Assembly: GCF_018991925.1 (NCBI RefSeq)
Contig: NW_024748870.1
Location: forward strand, 1-64,000
Direction: 5' to 3'
From: Homarus americanus
Lineage: Eukaryota > Arthropoda > Malacostraca > Decapoda > Nephropidae
DNA length: 64,000 nt
Shown here: positions 14,824 through 25,009 of the stretch, one piece after another
Layout: each line of letters begins with the position of its first letter
Numbering within the stretch: the stretch's first letter is position 1
Translations under genes and position numbers: made by a program
The notes under the pieces: generated by a model
The model's input: the letters and a program-made list of their open reading frames with translations, nothing else
Database searches by the model: none
What the model was told of the DNA's origin: nothing

Positions 14824-15899
14824 CCGTATATCACGGCCTATAAGACGAAATTTGAACATTAAAAAAATCTGCCCAAAGTTAGGGGGTCGTCTAAACCACC
14901 AAGTTTAAAATTCTTACCTCTTAAATATTGTGGTTTAGTGTGTCAAGAGTGGTGATGAAAACATCGTAAGCCACTCACAAGGTCTTACCACTAATTATTT
15001 TATACTGAAACTTACGTTTGGCAAGCTGGATTCAAATTAAGATTACCGGTATATTAAAATAATAAAAATGTATTATAAACCTGTCTAACATACCGTAAAA
15101 GAGATTTATACCCCTGTAATAAACACAGCTATCATCACACACCCCTCCCCACGCCCCCCCCCATTTGCCAGTGAGGAGACAAGAAAGGAAAGTGACCGCG
15201 AGATTGGGCTATTTTTAGCCGTGGAGGTGGTCAGTAATGCATACCGGTATCGGTATATTTACTCATAATAATATTTATCTCCTATAAATAATTGATTTAA
15301 ATTTTATTTTTTTACAAAGAATATTCAGTAAATGAGTGCATTAATTCTTGAAACTATCGACGGTTAATTACAGACGCTCAAGTGACGTCACTAGTGTTTA
15401 CACTACACCAGCTGGTAATATTTGATGCCATTACTTGAAGTGAATTGGCCTTATTTTAAGTAACTAACTATAAATAAATACAAAAATTAAAAAAAAAGAT
15501 CAAAACTGAGAAATAATATACTGTATGTATGTTGTGTTGTCAAAGTAAGAGGAACAATTGTGTAAGTACGTAATATTTTTTCACTCAAATCCTAATGAAA
15601 CACTACTGGAGAACATTCCTTTGTCGCAAAACAGTTTATAAATTAAAGAAAATAATTACAGTGTGTTTAATATATTACAGTATATTATAAATAAATAAAT
15701 AAAACAAATAATTCGGTAAATCTATTTAAAGTAAATGGAAAATAAGCAAACATGTTATTTACCAAGACCCTTCCGTCTGGCTCAGGGTGAGATGGAGGGG
15801 AGATAAAGAAGGCTATTTATAGCCCATCAGAAGTGACCAGTACCCTAATGCACCATAAATAATTCATTGAACATTCATTTTTTGTACATAGTATATTCA

Positions 15900-15967
<68 letters not shown>

Positions 15968-16359
15968 GTAATAAATGTATGTAGTAAGTACATACTGGTA
16001 ACCTTTTTCACTCAAATCCTAATGAAACACCACAATTAGAATACGGTGGTTGCTGTTGAACCACATGTTGTATAAATAGTCACACCACCGAGACGAGGGA
16101 ACACTCCCACCACGCTTCAGTGACGTCACTAGTGTTTACACTACACCAGCGGGTATAATTTGATGACATTACTTGAAGTGAATTGGCCTTATTTTAAAAA
16201 ATCAAGGATGGTTGGTAAAGGACGACTGAGTCAGTGGGTAAGTGTCACATTTGGGGTACTGGTCTTATACAGCAAATAGAGCTCAAAAGCTACTTTTTAA
16301 ATGGAAATTTGGGGGGGGCGTCTTATGCACCCCGCCGCCTTATAGGCCGTGATATACGG
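14824..16359. mobile_element. Fourth-level CCGTATATCACGG element
   Basis: A 1536 bp element with ends CCGTATATCACGGCCTATAA and the same in reverse complement, flanked by TA at 14,822-14,823 and 16,360-16,361. The sister copy of its host has the empty site at about 12,740-12,750 ('aacactagcacc'). It contains a (TA)n array at 15,901-15,963 and no recognisable protein. Degraded relatives occur at 1585-2600 and near 49.2 kb. The superfamily is uncertain: the TA target fits Tc1/mariner or pogo, but the ends do not start with CAG. Confidence 0.8.
15901..15963. repeat. (TA)n microsatellite
   Basis: Pure TA dinucleotide array inside the fourth-level element. The 64-codon minus-strand frame across it is an artefact of the array. 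Confidence 0.95.
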
Positions 16360-19300
16360 TAGCACCACTTTCTCTACGTCATGGTCTCTTTGAAGACATA
16401 TTGAAGGGTTAAATGTCATATAGTAGCTTCTAAAATTTCGTGAGTTTTTAATTCTTAACGTATTTTATTGGAACACAAAAAAATATATGAATAAAAATTT
16501 TGACGGCGGAAACTTGAATTTCGACGGGTTTGAACAGCCCGCCAACGTGCAGACGACGTGCATAATCGTGTAAACAGCGTCATTTCTCTTATGTACAAAA
16601 GATTCATTATTGTTTATTACTGAATGTCTTTTTTATTGAATTAATGTTTATATGTGCAAAATGAGCAATACAATTCATTAATAATACGTAGAATATTAAA
16701 ACACACGAGGAAATGACACAGCATTGTATTCGTTGATTACAAAACCAGTGACTGACTGGTTCTACATATAAAACTGAAGAAAATAAGACCTTGGTTGTAG
16801 CTGTAGTAAAATTAATATGGTTGTTTTAAGTAATGTTATTTAATGTTAATAAATGGAACAATAGAAGTAGCTAACAATAATGGTAAAGAAAAAAGAGAGA
16901 TCGCATATGTAAGTGCACATGCTCACACGTGAAAACATATCATCATTACTTTACATAAGAATATGAAAGCAACACTTATTTACTGTTCATATATATTTTA
17001 ATTAATGTTTCTGAATTTGTTTTTATTGAATTAATGTACGTGTGTGCAAAATTAACAATACAATTTATTAATAATACGTGGAATATTAGAGGAGACGAGA
17101 CGGCTGCCGGCATTGTTTATGTTAAAGCTTACGAAACCAGTGACTGATTGGTTCTACATATAAAACTGAAGAAAATAAGACCCTGAATTTAGCTGTAGTA
17201 AAATTAATGTAAAAAAATGAATATGGTTGCGTGAAGTACCTGTAATGTTATTTAATGTTAATAAATGGAACAATATAAGTTGCTAACCATTAATGGTAAA
17301 AAAAAAAGTGAGACTGCTCGTATGTAAGTGCGCACATGTGAAAATATATCGTCATTACTCTACATAAAAATATGAAAGCAACACTTATTTACTGCTCATA
17401 TATATTGAAGGGTTAAATGTTGTACTCTGTATAGACAAGCAGAGAGAGAGAGAGCAGCCGAACTGCCTGATGCAAACAAACCTTAATTTCCCGCGGCTTT
17501 TTTTTTTTAAGGGGATTAGCCCACCCGGGAATAGGTCACTGACCCACATTAGGGCCTGAGGGGCAAAAATTTAATACTCTTGTAATAATAATAATAATAA
17601 TTCAGATAAAAAAAAAAGAGAAAGCTGCCTATCTACCTATTGACAAACTAAAATCGCCCGGACCACGGGAGTTTCCGGACCGCAGAATGCCAGCCTAGAG
17701 AGGTACAACCTGTACTATCTGTCAATCAAATACCCCACCTCCCCCTCTTCCCACCTGATCCCTGGGTCCCTCCCTCCCTCCCTACCCCTCACCCCCACCT
17801 TCCCTCCCTATCAGAGAAATGATTGGGTTATAACAGTATATTTACAATTTTAGTAATAAATAATACCTCAGACTAAAGTTAGGATAATATAATTGACATT
17901 GCTGGATTCCTTGCAAGACCAGGAATATTTTGAATATACACTTCATATATTTTGCACAAAAGATAACATATTTGCTCTGAGTAAACAAAATACTTGCATT
18001 AGATCTAAAATTTGTGTGTCTAATGCAAAATCTATGATGCTTATATTCAAAATGATCATCAAATTGTAAGAATTCCAGCAATGTAAATTATATTCTGGCC
18101 GGATAATTTGTATGAATTTTATGAGCTAAATAAAAAAATTATGCTTCACCTGCGTATATGAGTAGATGCCGTATATGAGTAGATGCACCGCGTAAAGTGG
18201 GAATTCCAGTTCTGGCAGGGTACCGCGTAAATGTAGAAACGCATAAAGTGAAACCGCATAAAGCGAGGGTTCACTGTATTTAAAAATTTTGACGGCGGAA
18301 ACTCGAATTTCGACGGGTTTGAGTGGCCCACCTACGTTCAGACGACGTGCACAATCTGTAAACAGCGTTATTTCTCTTATGTACAAAAGATTCATTATTG
18401 TTTATTACTGAAAGTCTTTTTGATTGAATTAATGTTTGTGTGTGCAAAATGAGCAATACAATTTATTAATAATTCGTAGAATATTAAAACACGAGGAAAT
18501 GAGACGGCATTGTTTTCGTTGATTACAAAACCAGTGACTGACTGGTTCTACATAGAAAACTGAAGAAAATAAGACCTTGGTTGTAGCTGTAGTAAAATTA
18601 ATATGGTTGTTTTAAGTAATGTTATTTAATGTTAATAAATGGAACAATAGAAGTAGCTAACGATAATGGTAAAGAAAAAAGAGAGATCGCGTATGTAAGT
18701 GCGCTCACGTGAAAACATATCATCATTACTTTACATAAGAATATGAAAGCAACACTTATTTACTGTTCATGTATATATTTTAATTAATGTTTCTGAATTT
18801 GTTTTTATTGAATTAATGTTTGTGTGCAAAATTAACAATACAATTTATTAATAATGAGGAGACGAGATGGCTGCCGGCATTGTTTATGTTAAAGCGTACG
18901 AAACCAGTGACTGATTAGTTCTACATATAAAACTGAAGAAAATAAGACCCTGATTGTAGCTGTAGTAAAGTTAATGTAAAAAAATTAATATGGTTGTTTG
19001 AAGTACCTGTAATGTTATTTAATGTTAATAAGTGGAACAATATAAGTAGCAAACCATTAATGGTAAAAAAAAAAGTGAGACTGCGTGTATGTAAGCGCGC
19101 ACATGTGAAAACATATCGTCATGACTCTACATAAGAATATGAAAGCAACACTTATTTACTGCTCATATATATTGAAGGGTTAAATGTTGTACTCTGTATA
19201 GACAAGCAGAGAGAGCAGCCGAACTGCCGGATGTAAACAAACCTTAATTTCCCGCGGCTTTGTTGTTGTTTTTTTACGGGGATTAGCCCACCCGGGCATA

Positions 19301-19600
19301 GGTCACTGACCCACATTGGGGCCTGAGGGGCAAAAATTTAATACTCCTGTAATAATAATAATTCAGATTAAGAAAAAAAAAAAAAAAAATCTCTGCCTAT
19401 CTACCTATTGGACAAACTAAAATCGTTCTGGACCACGGGAGTTTCCGGACCACAGAATGCCGGACTAGATAGGTACAACCTGTACTGACCACATACCCCT
19501 AAAAAGATTCGTCTCCTTCTGTTATTCTTACTGGGCAAAATAATGTTTGTTATTTATTTATTAGTAAAGATATGTAACTGCAATAATTTGAACTTATTAA

Positions 19601-20421
19601 GGGGAGCATCCGGCTGAAAATATGATGAAAATCTGAAAATTACGAAAATATTCAGAAAATTCCTGAGGAAAACTGTTGTCTATGGCTATCTGCTGATGTA
19701 TTTTGATGACATAATTCATAATATTTATGTAGCTATGCATGATTTTTCTACGCCCCCCTTCATTCACAGGTCCATTCAGTTTACATAGCACAAGAGGAGA
19801 AGACTACAGTATTTATAATTATTTATAATAATATTTTGGTGGAAAGTAATACCAATCACATGGTAAAATCAATATCTGGCACCTTTCTCAGCTAGCTAGA
19901 AGTAGGACAAGAGTCAGACAGACGACGGTTACCCATGGAAAAGGCGAAAGTGAGGTTCGATTGTGTGTTGCTCACGCGCCACCCTTATCGCCTGTGTATC
20001 TCAAATCGAGTTTTTCTAACCTTCAAATCCCTAAGGTTCGGCCACTTATGGGCCAATTCCATTAAAACAAATACTAAATGCAGTAGAATAACATATTGTG
20101 CGTGGCTGAATATATAGATTTTCTTTTTATTTGGGTTGGTTTATTATTTTCTTTTTTATCTTTATAACATTTAGAGGAAAAAATGTTAAGTTAGGAAATG
20201 AAAATCATGCACCTAAAACAAAAGTGATAATCAGAAATATCTATACCGGGTATGTCACATTCAAGAGGAGTAAATTCCCTCTACTACACATGAATTCCAA
20301 CGTAATTTAGTGAGATTCAGGGGTACAGCAACAATGTATATGATGTCCTTAATTGCTGACAGGAAATTGATATTGACTGGTGAATTATTCACAAATTTTG
20401 TGCTTAAGCCGGACACTCCCC
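19601..20421. mobile_element. Candidate TTAA-flanked element
   Basis: The left border is TTAA followed by GGGGAGCATCCGGCT. The right border is, in reverse complement, GGGGAGTGTCCGGCTTAAGC followed by TTAA. TTAA duplication is typical of piggyBac-type elements, and the imperfect inverted ends fit a non-autonomous member. The 821 bp interior has only short frames (64 codons at 19,597-19,791, 60 codons at 19,935-20,117) without motifs. It could also be another TIR type that happened to insert at TTAA. Confidence 0.5.
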
Positions 20422-20773
20422 TTAATACCAGTACCCTTCATATACAGTAAAATACTTATTTTTACCTTATTATTCAGCTTGTCATATTAAGAATATCACA
20501 TTGGAAACATCTAGTATAGAGTTTATTGAGGATCATTATGATATCAAATTTATCTCCCTATCACAATTAGCCACGCTTGAGTGAGGAAGGAGGGGAGAAA
20601 AGTGACCGTTAGTCCCTCCCTCCCTCTACCCCAAAAAGGTTTGCAGTGGGAACCTGCAGATATTTTCAACTTTATTCCTTATGATAATTATTTCTTTTAT
20701 TCATTTTACACATTATTATTTAGGATTGTGTGTGCATGTAAGCAAGTAAAAAAAAATTGAAGAAATTTATGTA

Positions 20774-21358
20774 CAGGAGTATAGTCTCGGTTTACGCAGT
20801 CAATTAAACCCGTGGAGGTCCGCGTAAAACGAGAAACGCGTAAATGAAATAACAGAACATATGGGATTAATTGAAATGGGGACTGGGACCCTTTTTCCGA
20901 CACAATACGTACGTTGTAGTAAAAATAACATCTTAATTTTATGATGGTATGCACACACAATTAATATTTAAGAGAAATATCAATAATAGTTTTTTTAACA
21001 CTTACGTTAATAGAAGAGATGGCTGGGCACACAGGGATGGGGGGTTGGTTCCGAGGCAGAGGGCAGATTATTGGCCCTCACTTGTATCACTATCCACCTC
21101 GGAGGCTTGCAGGGCCTCTATGTCAAACCCCTCAAAGTCCATATCCTCACTATCACTGACTTGGGCTGGCTGTGGTGGGTGGCGGGTGAAGAACTCAGTA
21201 ATGTTTTGTTGACTGAGCGACCTTGTGCGCACCCTGCCTGCGCCGCTTCCCGCGTAATTGATGGAAAATACCGCGTAAATAAAAATTGTCCGTCTGGCAA
21301 GGTGCCGCGTAAATGATCAAACGCGTAAACGAAATCCGTGTAAATCGAGACTATACTG
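20774..21358 (-). mobile_element. Short Tigger derivative keeping an in-frame transposase tail
   Basis: A 585 bp element with ends CAGGAGTATAGTCTCGGTTT and CAGTATAGTCTCGATTTACA (reverse complement), flanked by TA. On the minus strand it keeps a transposase C-terminus at about 21,075-21,225 that, unlike the other copies, lacks the 10 bp duplication. It therefore reads through continuously from the PIP-box into the acidic tail. This makes it the least altered of the short derivatives. Confidence 0.8.
21070..21225 (-). pseudogene. Tigger transposase C-terminal tail with intact PIP-box
   Basis: Reading on the minus strand, QQNITEFF (codons at 21,188-21,211) matches the PCNA-interacting consensus Q-x-x-I-x-x-F-F exactly. 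It is followed by a Pro/Gln linker, an acidic SDSEDMDFEGFD run, a short EAL helix-like segment and a stop after SEGQ. All upstream domains (CENP-B-type DNA binding, DDE catalysis) are absent because the element is internally deleted. A PCNA-binding motif near the C-terminus is established for the Drosophila pogo transposase. The family assignment is supported by the copy at 41,340-41,363, where QPNITDFV lies downstream of a recognisable DDE domain. Confidence 0.65.
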
Positions 21359-22320
21359 TATACTGTATATGCCAGATGGGGAACGGTGTCATTACTGAGG
21401 GTTTACTCTAGAGTAATATCTCTACTGAACAAGAATGCATTTTCTAAGATATTTCTTATTATAAAAAATATGAGTGATATTATGTGTGGTCATAACACAT
21501 TCCATGTATAACATGTACAGTAAGTCAATGGATTAATCGGGCTTATTCGTCATTGTTCGTCGTGGTCGTGAAGAATGCATTCCCGATGAACAAGGAGGAG
21601 TCCTTATACCTTAGTGTGAGGCTATATGGTTGCTGCATACTTTGTTATTCACATCTGCATGAGAGGCATTCAAGTACATTGCATACATGTATTTAGTTTT
21701 ATACATGGGACTAAACTTAGTTACTAGATACAAGAAAGTGGATACAATTGTAATATGGCAGGTATCTTGCCATTAGAGATAGAGTGCTGTGCCATTTCGC
21801 ACATAGTGTGCTTGGGCCTGTCCGTCTGGGCTAAACCCACCCATGTTAGTGACACTCTGTACATGAGTCACTCCTCTCTGACACATTTAATAAGTTAGTT
21901 TTAAGGATCAGACTTTATTTTGTAATAAGTAATAATTTTTTTGTGTCTTTTTCAGATGATAATATGATTCCCCTCTCAAATTATGGAATTCAGTGGTGAG
22001 GAAATAATCAGGTTTTGTTGTGAGGTAGTGCTGGCCTTGATACAGTTGCTTAGTACAATTGACCCCTGATTTAACATGAGAGTGGGACCCAGGAAACTGA
22101 ATTGTGTTAAACTGGTTAAGTATTTAAATTGGAAATACACCATGCCCTTCAAATTCGCAGGGGTTAGGTTCTCAAAATGGCCGTGAATAGCCAAATCCAT
22201 GAATACCATTTGCTGACCAAGGGGGGGGGGGGATACATTGTTACTTGAGTGCAAAGAAATGTATATTCCCTTATGTGTTTGCCTTTAGGAAAATTATTTC
22301 TTTTATCTGTATTGTATACA

Positions 22321-22672
22321 CAGTGGGGTATGCTATAACGAACGGATCCTACTACGAATATTCCTATAACGAACGGTTTTACCTATAAAATTGAGAATGC
22401 TATAACGAACGAAACTCCTACAACGAACATTATTTAATTTTTTTTTTTCTAATTTATTGTTTTTTTATTACAAATATTAATGATATTCTTTATTTCAGGG
22501 GTTTAGATGCATATTTATGCACTTTTTTTACAATTTTTACAATTTTATATTATATTTTTCAGTGTTAAGTGGTTGTATTTGGGGGCCTGGAACGGATTAA
22601 TCCTATAACGAACGAATGCTATAACGAACAAGGTTCTAGAACCAATTAGATTCGTTATAGCATACTCCACTG
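22321..22672. mobile_element. 352 bp MITE (CAGTGGRGTATGC ends)
   Basis: Ends CAGTGGGGTATGCTATAACG and CAGTGGAGTATGCTATAACG (reverse complement) are 19/20 identical inverted repeats. Subterminal 'ctataacgaacg' motifs repeat several times on each side. The right flank starts with TA; the left flank is 'ca', so the target duplication is not clean. Non-coding. Confidence 0.75.

Positions 22673-22683
<11 letters not shown>

Positions 22684-22709
<26 letters not shown>
22684..22709. repeat. (TG)n microsatellite at the LTR-element border
   Basis: A short TG array directly precedes the first base of the left LTR. The opposite border of the retrotransposon is (AT)n. Confidence 0.9.
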
Positions 22710-24147
22710 TGTTACGCTGTCTCTTAATTTACTTAAATATCCAGGTTCTAGGCGTAACCAAACAAAAAAAAGTGAAGTAAATTAAAAGGGAATAAAAATA
22801 AATAAAGTAAACCTTTAAGATTTAAATTAAATTAAATATTAACACAATAAAGAGCCTCGTAGGCTGTCACAACAAATTGATTCACTATCGAAACTTTTAA
22901 GACACAAATGATACTAAACATCGAAACATCAAAAGAACTGCTTAAATATATAGAATAAAAATAAAGCACTGGATTACGTTAACACTACATAAACATATAA
23001 AATAACTAACACTGAAATTAACTTATGTGAAACAACACTGAATTACTTAATGTAACTAAGCAAGCACTGATGGACACATAAGAGACATAAATAGGTACTC
23101 ACATAGGTATACCACATTGGTGGCGACAAGAACAACACAGAAAATAAAATAATGTACAAGTAACAGGTGACAGGTGTCACTCAAAAGAACGTGAACTGAA
23201 TGATAAGAGGTCTGGACTGAACTCTGTCTACAGGTGGAGTACTATATATAGGGTCGTTTCCCGCCAATGAGACCAGCCGGTGAAACACGGGTCGTTTAAC
23301 GATGCAGATGGTCATTAGAGAAACAAAGAATGCTTGTTACAATACTAAATGAAGAAATAAGATGGGCTTGAACAAATAATAACAATTAAAACCTTGACAG
23401 TACAGGGTAAGGTGACTAGATTATATACAGTAGTACCCCGATTTACGCGGTCAATTGAACCCACAGGGTACCGCGTAAAGTGAAAACCGCGTAAAGTGAA
23501 CAACAGAACATATGGGATTAATTCCAATAGAGACTGGCCCGACCCCCAAACTCCACTTTTTGACGACACACAACTATGTTGTAGTAAAAATATTATCTTA
23601 ACCTTATGATGGTATGCACACACAATTAATAATTAAGAGAAATATCAATAATATTAGTTTTTTTAACACTTACGTTAGTAGAAAAGATGGCTGGGCACAC
23701 AGGGATGGGGGGTTGGTTCCAAGGCAGAGGGCAGATTATTGGCCCTCACCTGTATCACTTATATCAATTGTATCAATATCCACCACATAGGCTTGCAGGG
23801 CCTCTTTGTCAAACCCCTCAAAGTCCATATAAGTCCATATCCTCACTATCACTGACTTAGGCCGGCTGTGGTGGGTGGCGGGTGAAGAACTCGGTAATGT
23901 TTTGATGACTGGGCGGTTGTGCGCATCCTGTCCGCGCCGCTTCCCGCGTATATGAGTAGATGCACCGCGGAAAGTGAAAGTTCGGTTCTGGCGAGGCACC
24001 GCGTAAATGAGAAATCGCGGAAAGTGAAACCGCGTAAAGCGGGGTAATACTGTAATAGCAAATATAACATCATTACAGGAATAATATGGAACAACATGGA
24101 AGCATGTTATATAAAAAAAAATAGAAAAATACGACACTGTCGTAACA
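22710..24147 (-). repeat. 3' LTR, interrupted by a Tigger derivative
   Basis: Starts TGTTACGCTGTCTCTTAATT and ends GTCGTAACA. Without the 625 bp insertion and one TA it is about 811 bp, matching the 815 bp partner. The two LTRs are highly similar, differing by scattered substitutions and small indels, so the retrotransposon is not very old relative to its surroundings. Confidence 0.9.
23428..24052 (-). mobile_element. 625 bp Tigger derivative inserted in the LTR
   Basis: Ends CAGTAGTACCCCGATTTACG and CAGTATTACCCCGCTTTACG (reverse complement), flanked by TA at 23,426-23,427 and 24,053-24,054. The other LTR has the empty target 'gattatataatag' near 27,000, proving insertion at TA after the retrotransposon landed. 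The interior carries the shared transposase tail on the minus strand, with the 10 bp duplication at 23,821-23,840. The 180-codon frame 23,736-24,278 runs across the element border and is not a gene. Confidence 0.9.
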
Positions 24148-24157
24148 CTTCCCCCAT
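24148..24157 (-). other. Polypurine tract of the LTR element
   Basis: On the minus strand ATGGGGGAAG lies immediately before the first base of the 3' LTR (TGTTACG). This is the expected place for plus-strand DNA priming during reverse transcription. Confidence 0.75.
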
Positions 24158-25009
24158 AAAAAAAAATTTTGCTTGCACAAATTTTGATATGACATAAGTG
24201 TGTGGGATAACTATTTGAGTGACAGACGCCCATTCCGCGTCTTCCTCTTACATAGTCGGTGGGAGCCAGCGGCGGCACAAAACACCATCCTGACTGAAGT
24301 ATCTCGTGGTAGGGCCTGAATCATTGGCCGAATCGGACACCTGGTCAAACATGAGCCGTAATGAATCGTCTTGCTCCTGCACAGCTATTAAAGCAACTCT
24401 CCCGGTCACAGCATTAATTGCGGAAGAAATGTTTTGGGAAGCAAAAAGTCCTTCTAAGGACAGTGAATCATCTACATCAGGAGTTACGTTATGATCATTG
24501 GTCATTGACATAGAACGAGTCACAGCACACAAAGGGAAAACACCGGGCATATCATCTTCAAGTTGTTGCAGCTCTGCGGTAGACTCTGGTCTTTCCCGCA
24601 GCACAGGAGGTGGGGTTACGTTCCCCATTTGACCTCCCGCCAAATCGTTACCGAGTATGAGGTCCACTCCAGCAACAGGCAGCTCGTGCACGCAGGCTAC
24701 GTTAGCTATCCTTGAAAGACAAGAAGACTTGACACGTACTGAAACCAAAGGAGCTACACCTTGACCCCAAAGGGAGCCCAAAAAGACGTATTTGTCAGTC
24801 TTCCTCGCCGCAACAACATCCTCTTTGATGAGAGTTTGGAGACAACCCGAGTCTCTCAAAATAGTGACTGGTGTTTCGACACCAACTTCTACCGTGCCTT
24901 GTGACAAAAAGGGACGAAAGGTACCAACGTCTGGGTCCTTCGCAAAACTCTCCTGGAAAAGATCAAAGTCTCGTGAGGCGAGAACCGAAACTACACTCTT
25001 GTGCTTCAC
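24158..25009 (-). pseudogene. Retroelement protease plus start of integrase (relic)
   Basis: The open frame 24,248-25,009 (253 codons) encodes a retropepsin-like aspartic protease. A DSG catalytic motif lies at 24,845-24,853 after 'TPVTILR', and a later 'LILGNDL' matches the family's second conserved strand. After a linker it reaches 'YFSQDGVLCRRW', a motif that in gypsy-type polyproteins precedes the integrase HHCC zinc region. A stop follows 'LPPTM', but the same frame continues to about 24,165 with 'VTQIVIP', again integrase-like. It then meets the polypurine tract before any HHCC residues. A deletion therefore removed the rest of pol. The start is joined to gag by a frameshift near 24,963-25,009. 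Confidence 0.75.

Larger units (their letters stand above)
14713..17712. mobile_element. Third-level CAGGTTGTAC element inside the Tigger element
   Basis: Exactly 3000 bp by my count. Ends CAGGTTGTACCTCTCTAG on both sides, with TA at 14,711-14,712 and 17,713-17,714. It interrupts 'cttaccgaaa' from 'ctatctgtcaatcaaa'; the uninterrupted junction is present in reverse complement near 44,380-44,405. It belongs to the same family as the outermost element, so this family was active both before and after the intermediate Tigger insertion. The interior is non-coding and AT-rich with tandem internal blocks. The stretch around 17,440-17,520 has an (AG)n run and a poly-T tract. Confidence 0.85.
12870..18276. 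mobile_element. Second-level Tigger-like fold-back element
   Basis: CAGTGAACCCTAACTTTACG at the left and CAGTGAACCCTCGCTTTATG (reverse complement) at the right, with TA duplications at 12,868-12,869 and 18,277-18,278. It splits the outer element between '...cacaaaaaaacaaca' and 'tttaaaaattttgacggcgg'; the uninterrupted sequence is seen at about 16,476-16,506 in the sister copy. Native interior: fold-back cores at about 13,930-14,170, 14,400-14,640 and 17,865-18,110 with C-rich spacers. A close relative lacking these insertions, in reverse orientation, is 43,688-45,661. Confidence 0.85.
12620..19482. mobile_element. Outer element of a four-level nest (CAGGTTGTAC family)
   Basis: The left end CAGGTTGTACTTCTCTAGTC and the right end, in reverse complement CAGGTTGTACCTATCTAGTC, are flanked by TA on both sides. 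The element's own sequence is only 12,620-12,867 and 18,277-19,482; everything between arrived by later insertion. Its interior is AT-rich and non-coding, with tandem internal blocks (18,375-18,800 and 18,800-19,180) each carrying 'aaccagtgactgatt/ctggttctacat'. A second family member lies inside it at 14,713-17,712, which lets the two be aligned to prove the nesting. Confidence 0.85.

Noticed and set aside
23736..24278. 180-codon minus-strand frame
   Set aside because: It runs from the retroelement through the LTR border into an inserted Tigger derivative; it is a chance fusion.
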